Shown here one piece after another: positions 32,899 through 42,096 of a DNA stretch of 64,000 nt. Each line of letters starts with the position of its first letter. Positions within the stretch are counted from its first letter, which is position 1. The notes below the pieces were generated by a model. That model was given only the letters and a program-made list of their open reading frames with translations, did no database searches and had not been told where the DNA came from. The position numbers and the translations under genes are program-made. Source of the DNA: Diatrype stigma (lineage: Eukaryota > Ascomycota > Sordariomycetes > Xylariales > Diatrypaceae); assembly GCA_022225965.2 (NCBI GenBank), contig JAKJXP020000021.1, forward strand, positions 248,001 to 312,000, given 5' to 3'.

Positions 32899-33021
32899 TA
32901 TGGGGCGGTTACGTGGATTCGCTACTAAATAGATCTCCTTAGCTTTTAGCTTAGCTTTACTCACTTAGGAGAATACAACTTCGTTTCCCCCCCATTCCTG
33001 GATCCCCGTAATGATCTTATA
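32899..33021 (+). repeat. Right LTR, 123 bp
   Basis: Gapless match to the left LTR apart from 11 transitions. It is followed directly by GCCC (33022-33025), the second copy of the target duplication. Confidence 0.85.
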
Positions 33022-33025
33022 GCCC

Positions 33026-33586
33026 CAACTGCATGAGGAGAAAAGGGGCGAAGAATGTTATTATTACCTCAACCTGGGCCGTGACATTCCATCGTATCCA
33101 AAGCAATCCATGGAAGTTTGCATTACACAAGTATCAAGTGAACTAGGTAAAAGTATTTACTTTTTAACCCCCCGCGTGCTACCTTAGTATGTGAACATGT
33201 AAATACTACTTGATTACGTACTTCGTACTGAACATCTAATCATTGCTCCCCGCACCTGAGTGACCTGCCCCGACCACAGCCTGACTGATAAGCCCTTTTC
33301 AACAAGATATGCCTGGATACGGCACCCATTTGAGTATGTGACATTTTAAACTGCGGTCGCCTTCATTAGCAAAGGCATAATAAAGGAACCCATATTTCAA
33401 CGCGTGTATTCTTCCACAACGTAAAGTGTCAGGTACCAACTAACTGGGTACAATTTAATGCCGGCTTGTACATCTGCTGACCGATTAGTTGCAGGGATTT
33501 AAGATGGTTAAAGAAAACGATTAATGGTTGACCCCCTATCAAATAGAACACTTGGTAACCCCACCATTTGAAAACCCTTGTATCCA
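33026..33586. other. Intergenic: promoter of the kinase-like gene
   Basis: Ordinary composition resumes immediately after the LTR element. No coding frame or repeat seen. Confidence 0.45.
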
Positions 33587-35449
33587 ATGGCTCCAATACC
33601 TTCGTGGCCAGGTAGCATGAATGCTGATACCACGTTCGACCATGGGGGGTCAGTGGAGAAGATCACCACTCTGAAAAGAAGGCTGCATGGCTGCCAGTTA
33701 CGCAACGAGAATGGAGAGTTATTCGTTCCCAACGGGGCCCTGGAACAGATACTGGATGAGGATACCGTCCGCCACGCCTTCATGGAACTGCCTGTTTTCC
33801 ATGGCGAACCCCCTGATGCCACTGAAAGATACGCCAGTAAGGTTTGCGCTCAAGAAGGTCCATCCCGTAAGATTTTGGCGCTACTACTTTTGACAGACAT
33901 ACCTGAAGCTATCAAATCATTCGTGGATCTCGGCATCAATGACTTGGTGCTTCCCATGCCCGACCCGGAACTGGACCAATCATCCAAAGATTTGGACTCT
34001 TCGAATATCAGAGACGAAGATGACAAGTGGAGATCTCTATTCGAGTTATGGCCAGAGCACTGTCTCCGCGATATCTACATCACGCAGTGGTGCCTGTTAG
34101 CACCTAGTTTCAAAAGGGATGACAGTATTGCCCATTACACGTTCAGGCATGATCATGTCTTACCCTTCCTTCAGCATGACATTGAAACACCCGACCACTC
34201 AAGACCACCGCAGTCGTTGAACGAACTGGTTATATACGGTTCGCACAGCCAGGTCCGGATGGTGAAGATCCATCCAAACCACTACGATTTCGGTGACTAT
34301 GGGGTAAGTCAGAAGAGCGGTCTGAATTTAGAAGCAACTAACCAATCGCCTCAGATCAGCAATCCAAGCCACCAATTTGCGGTCAAAAAGCTGCGAACAT
34401 ACGATTATGAGGACTTTGCCCAAGAGATTGAGGTATTCAAACGTTACTGGAAGTCTCCTATTCACATAGTCCCACTTTTAGCTACGTACGAAATTGTGGA
34501 GTCTTCTGCCGATGATCCCCTGAGAACTTATTCCTTGGTCTTCCCCTGGGCAAGAGGTGACCTGAGGGTCTTCTGGGAACTGAACGAGGAGCTCGTCCAG
34601 GACCGTAAGATCATCCCATGGATTGTCCGAGAATGCTACGAGATCACCAGAGCCCTCGCACACATCCACGGGGCGCCTGACCACCCCACGACTTCGGCAG
34701 GCTTGTACGGGAGACACGGAGACATAAACCCATCCAACATACTCTGGTTTCCAAACTCATCGAAAATGGTCGCTGGTGATCTTGGAAAATTGGTGCTTGC
34801 CGACTTTGGGTTGACTGACTTCCACCGTGCAACGTCGATGACGACTTCATCAACAGGGAGTCTTCCTAGAGCCATGACCTACAGGGCACCAGAATTTGAT
34901 ACCACCAAGGTGATATCACGAGCAATCGATGTCTGGGCTTTGGGATGTACCTTTTTGGAATTCACCACCTGGTTTCTTAAAGGGGCCCAAGCGGTTCGGG
35001 AGGAGTTTCCCGAATACCGCTCAGAACTCGACATACACGGTGTAAATTCCGATACATTCTTCCAGAATCAAGCGAATACAAGCCACGAGAACGTCCTTCT
35101 AAAGCCCCAGGTTCTAAGGTGGATCGAGCGCCTCCAGAAAGATAAATCGTGCAGCATACATCTGAAAGGCATTTTAGAAATTATCCAGCAGAACATGCTC
35201 GTTGTCGATCGCCCATCTAGAGGGACAGCCTGTGAAATATCCCAGAAACTCAAAAGGCTACACCTGCAGTGTCTTGGTGATGGTGATGGCTACCAAGCAT
35301 CCAAAGTGTCAGATGACGACTCGCGCTCAATTATCTCGGGATCGTCAGTTCCATCAAGGAAGGGGAAAGGTCGTAACAAGGGGGGAAGATTTGGTGCTCT
35401 TCTCAGAAACATGGTTCATCGGAAACCACATGATATGAGTCAAGAGTAA
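33587..35449 (+). CDS. Divergent protein kinase-domain protein, 620 aa
   Basis: Single exon; the first ATG is at 33587. Residues 1-230 form an N-terminal region without recognised motifs. The kinase domain follows: a Lys pair FAVKKL (Lys267) followed by an EIEVFKRY helix, HGDINPSN (His377, Asp379) as the catalytic loop, ADFG (Asp406) for magnesium, YRAPE in the activation segment, and a DVWALGC segment. HGD instead of HRD in the catalytic loop is unusual but keeps the catalytic Asp; Lys and DFG are intact, so activity is plausible. A glycine-rich loop is not obvious. The C-terminus (about 575-620) is Ser/Lys/Arg-rich. This architecture resembles fungal accessory kinases of the incompatibility/NLR-associated type. 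The target is unknown. It lies beside the RIPed element, in a low-conservation-looking stretch. Confidence 0.85.
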   Translation: MAPIPSWPGSMNADTTFDHGGSVEKITTLKRRLHGCQLRNENGELFVPNGALEQILDEDTVRHAFMELPVFHGEPPDATERYASKVCAQEGPSRKILALLLLTDIPEAIKSFVDLGINDLVLPMPDPELDQSSKDLDSSNIRDEDDKWRSLFELWPEHCLRDIYITQWCLLAPSFKRDDSIAHYTFRHDHVLPFLQHDIETPDHSRPPQSLNELVIYGSHSQVRMVKIHPNHYDFGDYGVSQKSGLNLEATNQSPQISNPSHQFAVKKLRTYDYEDFAQEIEVFKRYWKSPIHIVPLLATYEIVESSADDPLRTYSLVFPWARGDLRVFWELNEELVQDRKIIPWIVRECYEITRALAHIHGAPDHPTTSAGLYGRHGDINPSNILWFPNSSKMVAGDLGKLVLADFGLTDFHRATSMTTSSTGSLPRAMTYRAPEFDTTKVISRAIDVWALGCTFLEFTTWFLKGAQAVREEFPEYRSELDIHGVNSDTFFQNQANTSHENVLLKPQVLRWIERLQKDKSCSIHLKGILEIIQQNMLVVDRPSRGTACEISQKLKRLHLQCLGDGDGYQASKVSDDDSRSIISGSSVPSRKGKGRNKGGRFGALLRNMVHRKPHDMSQE

Positions 35450-35917
35450 ATAATGGGAAGCTGTATATAACGTATCTATAACATGGAGAAAGATGGTTTG
35501 GTGTAAAGCTTCTTGAAATGAATGTTCGACGATAAATCACTGAACATGTGGCAGAATACAAATGGATCCCAACTAACTCATATATTATCACTGTGATCCG
35601 TCAATGTCAACGTATGTTCCTTTCTACGTCGTAGCATCCAGTAATCTCATCGATTGCGCAGGCCCGTCTACCCTTGATAATACAGCATTATTGCCCATGT
35701 AACAATCTTGAATCCTGTCCGGCAACACGTCTTTGTGGAAATGTCTCGTAATATATCACTAACGTATTCTTTAGCCCTCACATCATTCTCGGGTTCGTTA
35801 TTGGGGTTGTCCGACTCCTTGGAAGTCCTGAATCCAGCCAGTCCCTTAGCAGGTCCCAGGGCCATTGCCCAAAGCCCTTTCTTTAGGAGGCCGTGTATCA
35901 TTTCCCTTTGTAGTGTC
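35450..35917. other. Intergenic between convergent genes
   Basis: Holds the 3' ends of the kinase gene and of the small minus-strand gene. A minus-strand open frame at 35668-35901 (77 codons) lies downstream of the small gene. It has no family features and is not called. Confidence 0.4.
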
Positions 35918-36400
35918 TTACTTCGATGATACCTTGTCTTCTTTCCCTAGCCGTGGAGTGGCAGAAGATGACGGGGATGATGATGTGGGTCCGGCTCGGT
36001 TGGCATTCCGGCGGCTATTGTCATTGATGCTGGGGCTTCTATAAGAGGACGATCTCGCGGAGTATCTTGCAGACAACGACTTGATGGCTTGTAGCTGCTG
36101 CTGCGACCACGTTAGCTACAGGGTCCGCAGGATGGGTTTCGTTCTTGGAAAGGTTTACTGGAGTAAGTTTCTTCGGGGTCTTGATTATATATACATTTGA
36201 CTGCGACTGCGAAGGTTTTGAAGAGTCAGATCCATGCGACAATGTTTCTCCGCCTGCGGGAGTCTTATGGGATCAGGAAAACTGGGACATACCGATAATG
36301 AGTATTTACCATCGAATTCTCCGTTGAGATACTTCATCAGTTTTGTCGCTTTGATGTATGGATCAAGAACCCGATGCTCAGACCAAGCTTCTGCACCCAT
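35918..36400 (-). CDS. Small Ser-rich hypothetical protein, 122 aa, three exons
   Basis: Model on the minus strand: exons 36310-36400, 36159-36253 and 35918-36100. Both introns (56 and 58 bp) have GT-AG ends (GTAAAT...GCAG; GTAAAC...GCAG) and clear branch sites (CTGAT; GCTAACG). Phases join cleanly, and the ATG at 36400 has a favourable GCCGCCAAAATGGG context. The N-terminus is helical-looking (a HRVLDPYIKATKLMKYLNGE segment), the middle contains KTPKKLTPQQLQAIKSLSAR, and the C-terminus is a Ser/Arg-rich tail. No known domain is recognised. Support is splice logic only, so expression evidence is lacking. It may function with its accessory neighbours, but that is speculation. Confidence 0.45.
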
Positions 36401-37011
36401 TTTGGCGGCACTTGTTCGGTTTGGTGATGAGTACGAAGGGTATCAAACAACCCTCATCTAGAGAGAGGATCTTAGGTGTATTTGGCCTAATTCAGGATGG
36501 CGCTGTCACGCTGCCACGTACTGTACATGTGACTCATCATATTCAGCTCGCTCGGGCGTTGGATTGTGATGATTGGTGTCACATTGCATGCGTGGCCATT
36601 GGTAGAATAATTGCCAAGAATTGACAAAGCCACGACTCAGCCTGCGTATGCCGTGGCGTCCTAGTACTACCTACTTTAAGTAGAGAGAAAATGCAACTGA
36701 TATTTCGGTCAAACTCGGAGTTCGTATTACCGCTGACATCCTGTATGACCCGCAGCCAGCCTCTTCAGATATTCTAGCCAATAGGCCATGAAGATATTCA
36801 TGCAATACACCCACTCCATAAACCTCAGCTCATGCAGAATGAAGATAGCGGAAATATTATGTAGCATTTCTCTAGGATGTGGAACGGAAAGACTTACCTC
36901 AACGAGTGCAGGGGTTGCTCAACATAAGTAGTACGTATGATGCCCCAAATTCCGAGATGCTTTCCTCAATTCTTTGAACATGCTCACAGTTGATAATACA
37001 GAAATATCAAC
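36401..37011. other. Intergenic, divergent promoter region
   Basis: Lies between the small minus-strand gene and the CorA-like gene on plus, so it could serve both promoters. No coding or repeat feature seen. Confidence 0.4.
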
Positions 37012-39197
37012 ATGGATTGGCCTCCTAGTTTTGACCCATTCATAGCTCCTGACAATATTCGCCATTTTGACTATGGATACGAGCCTCAGGACCTGGAACA
37101 ACATTGCAAGGCGATCCAGAACTTTGGTGAAACTCGGGTGTGTGATTTAGCAGTCAAGCTTCTATCTTGAACGATGCTAATCCTTGAATTAGGATATAGA
37201 TATCGACGACTTTATCGATCTGCAGTACCAGGATGATTGGAACAAATGGAAGAAGGTTGATAAACACCTATTCCACCATTCATATCTTCCCCCTTTCCAG
37301 TTACATAATGCTGATTGATAACTATTCTCTTGCCCAACAGTCTTTAAGCTTCTTCCGAAAGGATCCCGATGGTAACAATTCCTTCGCTACAGATTTGCTT
37401 CCTAAAGGGGGGTTTTCAATACTGTATGCCCAGATCTTCCCTATTTCCTGACGACATGGTTCACTGAATATAAGGGAATAATGTGTATTTCGATACAGTT
37501 TCATTCCCCGAGCAATTGACGTCAAGTTTGAAAACGGACCTGAACCTTCCGATTACACGGATCTACCCTTGAAAGAACAATTGTGGGACAGCTGGATAGA
37601 AATAGTTAAGCTATTTCATCTGCCCGGCCATTTTTCAAAATTTGCAGCAAGAAGACAAACATCCGTAACTTCGATAAGTCGCATGCACAAGTTTTCAAGT
37701 GTGGCAGAGAAGCTTTGGATGCACACTGCTGTTACAAACCCAGACTTAGACATACCTTCGTCTTCTGAAGACAGCCATAGAAGACCGTCTTCTATGGATG
37801 CTGAGAGTAGAAGAGTTAAAAGAACCTCATTTGCTATGGCTGCGACCCATTTCGAGAAGACGAATACAACGCTCGCTATCATGTTCGGCTGTTCAGACGA
37901 GCAGATAGAGAGAATATTTGGGCTCGTAGAACATGCGAAGGGACATCGTCTTCTCATGTTGGGGATATATGCCGAATTACAGCTAGAACGTCTGGTTTCC
38001 ATGGTGAATGCGAGCTACGATACATACGAGAAACTCACGAAGGAAATAGAGTCTGTAGCAAAAGGAGGCATAAAAGATCAGTTCAGCTGGGAAATGATTG
38101 AGGCTGTCAGATCAGTTCGAGAAGTCAGTATGAAGGTCGAAGAAGAGGTCGAGACAACGAGACGCCAGTTATCAAAGGCTTGTTCCTCAGCCAAGAAGAC
38201 ACTTGAACCCCACGAAGCTACTTCTCCGACGGAAATGACTGATGAGAATGAGACTACAAACCTATACTCAGAACGTTTCGACGATATACTCGCCCGACTT
38301 GATGGCCTAGCTGCAAGGTGCCGAATCATTGTCGAAAGCATCTCTTTTACCACGGATATAGTAAGTCTTGCTCTCTACTCGAGTCAAAGCGGTATATGGT
38401 AATCTATTCCTGGACTTATACAAGTTTAGATACGGAGTGAACTCTCGAGACAAGAGGCTCAAACTAGCACAGAAAATTCCAAGTTTGCTACCGGTATCTC
38501 TCTTGTGGCTATGATATATCTTCCACTCACAACAATGGCGGTAGGAATCTCAAAGTTCTAATATAGCGTGGTATCTGACAGAACATAACAGACTGTTTTC
38601 GCTATGCCAATATTCCAATGGTCTAACGACTGGAGAGACTGGAGATATCAACCAGTTGATAGTGGAAACACATCCTCGTCGGGTTCTAGTCCTGGGGACT
38701 CTGGTGATTCCACGGGGGCGCCAGTGGTATCCGGTTATATCTGGATCTATCTGTCAATCTCCATAGCCTTGACCTTCATCACCTATGCCACCTTCAGACT
38801 CTATATGAAATTACGGGAACACAAGGAGGGAACACATCCTTCCACCACGCAGCAGTCTTCTTCTGTCAGCTTCAAAAGGTGAGGTTACTCCAATTTCCGC
38901 AGCGAAACCTGCAAACCCTTGGTCGAATAATTCTAAGGATAGTGAATTAGGTTTTCTCTGATAGGGAGAGCATTCATGCATACAGTCAGCAATGATGATG
39001 GAAATAACGGCAGTGGAGGTTATCTCTCGCAACAGAGGAATAGTTCTACCTCTTTGGGCCATCCCGCTCTCACCGGTGCCGGTACTCAGGGAAGGCAGTC
39101 AACCTTGCGTGCGACATCAGGGACCAGTATGCCAGATCAAGTCGCAGTGGAAGAAAAGGATCGGGTCGAATCAGAAAAAGGGCATAATAGAGTGTAA
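37012..39197 (+). CDS. CorA-like two-TM fungal protein, 592 aa, seven exons
   Basis: Exons: 37012-37137, 37193-37255, 37341-37423, 37499-38360, 38430-38540, 38592-38878, 38951-39197. All joins are GT-AG and in phase. The large exon encodes a soluble region with long helices (QIERIFGLVEHAKGHRLLML, then LQLERLVSMVNASYDTYEKL). Exons 5 and 6 join to a first TM segment, GISLVAMIYLPLTTMATVF, leading into AMPIFQWSNDWRDW, followed by a second, IWIYLSISIALTFITYATF. This is the C-terminal arrangement of the fungal CorA-like Mg2+ transporter-related family, in which the helix ends in an IYLP motif and a short W-rich loop precedes TM2. The GMN selectivity motif of true CorA channels is not seen at the loop (AMP is there instead), so magnesium transport should not be assumed. 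The last exon, a Ser/Gly-rich tail, is the least certain. Confidence 0.75.
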
Positions 39198-39319
39198 ATA
39201 CCTTCATAGATTTTAGCTTGCAGCCCAACCTCCTATGTGCCCGCATATCTATGGTTGGAAACGCAGTTCGAGTAATCTCTTCGTCCTATCTTCTCTTGTG
39301 TACAACCCCGCCTCTCTTC

Positions 39320-41334
39320 TCAAGCAGCCTCAGGCGCCAAAGCACTCCACTCCTTGATACCAATCCCACCGAACTGGCCACCGGATCCTGATGCTGTCAG
39401 CACAGCCCGCAGCCCTGTTGTCTGCACTGTATCAAAGCTGACCTCGGGCGGCTCGTCAGTCGCCGCCGTCGGATATCCGCCATCGCTCGTGACGCTGACC
39501 TCGACCCAGGATTCGTCTGCGGATAGGTATTGAAGGTGCCACTGATAATATCTAACGTCAGTGATACTAATCAATTTCTACCGAGGATTATTGAATAGTA
39601 TTTTATATAGGGGACATCCGGCATTAGTGCGAAGAAGGGGGGCAAGACTCGAAGACTTCATCGCTTCCCCCCACAACCCTATAACATTACAGTCGAACTT
39701 GCGAGGGAAAGTGGTAGGTTGACGGGTTATTACAGGAGGCTACGACTTGAAGCTAGTTGAATATAACTCACAGATGCGGGCGGCGGGACGCCGATATTCG
39801 ATCCGGCCGGCTGATCGGCAAAGAAGGCGATCGACGCCCCGTTGAGCGTCACGGCCGCGTTATCGGGCCACGTGTACGTCAACGTGACAGACTGGGGCGA
39901 CTGCTCCGCCGCGTATGAGCTCCAGTAGTCCGGCGGCAGCGGGTTGGCGTCGATGCGGCCGTCGTGGAGCGACTCGATCCAATACTGGATGGGCGTCTCG
40001 ATGCTCGCTGAGGCTGAAGCTTGCGGCGCCACGTTGCGTGAGGGCTCTGTCTCACCGCCGCCACTACGGCGCGTCTGGGTCACTTTGAGGATCGAGGGCG
40101 GCGAGGTGCTGTCGTCGAACTCGAGCGCGTCGAACGCTACTGACCGCCGGAAGTGCGTGCCCCCCGTGGCGTCCCGTGTGTGGTACACGAGGAAATATTT
40201 CCCGTCCGCGAGCGCATACACTCCCGGGTGCGATGTCGTGCTCGATACAATGTCGAGGACGATGCCGCCGAATTTCCAGGGACCTAGAGGCGACGAGGCC
40301 GTGCCATACTGTAGTATAGAAATAGAGTCAGCTATTCACTTTCCCATGCAATCCGGCAGTGATGTGGAGGTTTGTGTGGTATGTCCTAAGGCCAAGAGTA
40401 AGAAGTTTTACTGATAAGCAAATAAAATCCCCTCGACCCCCGAACCGACACTTAAAATAAGACAAATGGGATTGCTTACCGCTATACACGCATGATAGCT
40501 CGTCGGCGTGCACGGCGAGTCCGGACCCGCGTTATTCGCCGCATACAACATGTAGTACGTGCCATCCCGCTGCATGAGCCACGGGGCCTCGAAGTAGCCC
40601 GTCAGCGACGTCACGGATACGAGCGAGGAGTCCACCACGGTAGTCATGTCGTCGCCGCTCAGCTCGTAGCCCCGCAGTTGGCCGAACGAGCCCCAGTAGA
40701 CGTACACGCTCCCGTCGTCATCCACGAGCACCGTCGGATCGATGTTCTGCAGGTCGTTCCCCGGCGCCGGCACCGTCTGCGAGATGATGGGTCCGGCCGG
40801 GTGCGCGTCGCTCCACGGGCCGAGTGGCCCGTCCTCCGAAACCGCGACCCCGATGCCGAAGGCGTCGGCGGCGCCGCCCGCGTCGCGCTGCCGCACCGGC
40901 GCGTACAGGTAGAAGCGGGCGGCGTTAGCGCCGGCGCCGGGCACGATCTGCGCCGCGTACGCGGAGCCCGACGCGGCCCAGGCGAAGATCTCGTCGGGCT
41001 TCGCGACGGCCTCGTGCAGCGTCCAGGTGGTGCCCCCCGCCGGGTCCGGGGTACCCGAGGCCTCGAACACCTGCCACTCGTTGATGACGAAGTCGTTGTA
41101 CGTCGCGCCGGCCTCATCACGCCCGCTCAGGATGTACACCATGCCGTTGACGACGAGCGGCGCCGGGTCCGCCGAGTAGAAGGACCCGTCAGCTAGGATC
41201 GGGTTGCCGTCCGATACGAAGGTCTTTGTCGCATCCTGCCGGCGCCGGATGGCGGACGACGATGATGCCGCTGAGGCTGAGGGCGCCAGAGACCATGCTG
41301 CTGCTGCCGCTGCGGCTAAACTTGCATGCCTCAT
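39320..41334 (-). CDS. Secreted glycoside hydrolase family 43 enzyme, 537 aa
   Basis: Three exons on minus: 40480-41334, 39772-40308 and 39320-39541; both introns (171 and 230 bp) are in phase 0. The ATG at 41334 gives a signal peptide (residues 1 to about 22, a poly-Ala core ending ASA) and a basic IRRRQD site that may be a Kex2 cut. The GH43 catalytic set is complete: Asp56 in YSADPAPLV (general base), Asp199 in NIDPTVLVDDDG (pKa modulator), and Glu249 in GYFEAPWL (general acid). The C-terminal 150 residues form a second, beta-rich-looking module. Members cleave alpha-L-arabinofuranosyl or beta-xylosyl linkages in arabinan and xylan; motifs alone do not fix which. It is transcribed divergently from the secreted 902-aa protein, suggesting shared control. 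Confidence 0.9.
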
Positions 41335-42096
41335 CTTCACACCTGTTGGAAAGTTTAGGGACAAACCTTCGAACTGTAGTTAGATGGTGACTTTGTCGCG
41401 ACAAAGATGTAGGCTCACCAGCACCTCTTGTAGGTATACTATACTACCTTAGTCCTGGAAGTGGCATCACCACTACGGGCTGTAACCGACTCGCCTACTC
41501 AGATAGATTGCCTTATACTTGGCGTTTGGGGCCCATCTCGAGATATGTAGGTACCATCGAGACTCCGTTCTCGTGCGTGGATGGGGCTGCATGGCAAGTT
41601 AGACCCGAGCTTTGTGCTCGTATGGTATTGCTGGATCCGGATATACCTATGGGATACTATAATACTGGAAGAAATGGGACTGGCGGAAAGACAATCGTCG
41701 GTTCTAGTCGTCCCCGCAGGGATGCAACGTCGTGCGGATCTCCCTGCAAGTAGACGACCTAACAAGTTTAGCCCCCGCGCCGTAACGGGCAAGTAAACTG
41801 CTCCTCTTGATAGACTTGTCTGTATTCTTCCGTTTCTTGGGATGGAGTAGCCCTAGTTGTATACCTACATATGTTGATCTATTACTTCCAAGGACTTGGG
41901 GCTTCTAGATATGCGCAGGGTGATCAATCTCGTGGTGACCAGGCATGTCCATCAGGATAAGGGGCCGTGTTCACCATCGCGCCTTTAAATAGTTGGAGCT
42001 TCAAAACGTGAATGTCTAACCCCTGGTCCTGATTCAGTGTTCAGGGCGGTTGGCCACTCAGTGCTTGTTGATAGTTATTGCCTCAGGAGTGTGACC
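41335..42096. promoter_or_regulatory. Shared 762-bp divergent promoter of the GH43 / secreted 902-aa gene pair
   Basis: Lies between two outward-reading genes for secreted proteins. It contains a perfect 16-bp palindrome (listed separately), a TTTAAATA element at 41984-41991 about 110 bp before the right-hand ATG, and an AGGATAAGGGG stretch (41953-41963) with a GATA-factor core. No coding frame here has family features. Assignment as a bidirectional promoter is inferred from geometry. Confidence 0.55.
41391..41406. promoter_or_regulatory. Perfect 16-bp palindrome CTTTGTCGCGACAAAG
   Basis: Exact two-fold symmetric sequence, 57 bp upstream of the GH43 start codon. This size and symmetry fit a dimeric regulator site, though it could also lie in the 5' leader. 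No known factor is assigned. Confidence 0.4.

Larger units (their letters stand above)
21658..33021 (+). mobile_element. RIP-degenerated LTR retrotransposon, Ty3/gypsy gene order, 11,364 bp
   Basis: Two 123-bp direct repeats bound the block, both beginning TATGGG and ending in an ATA complement of that terminus, flanked by GCCC on each side. The interior is extremely AT-rich, keeps no open frame over about 65 codons, and is full of stop codons created by C-to-T and G-to-A changes, the signature of repeat-induced point mutation. Coding traces on the plus strand appear in the order reverse transcriptase, RNase H, integrase, which is the Ty3/gypsy order and not Ty1/copia. A TTTGGTAACG stretch right after the left LTR could be a primer-binding site. 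The size is large for this class (usually 5-8 kb): about 5.5 kb lies left of the RT trace and 3.3 kb right of the integrase trace, so other RIPed material may be nested inside. Confidence 0.85.
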
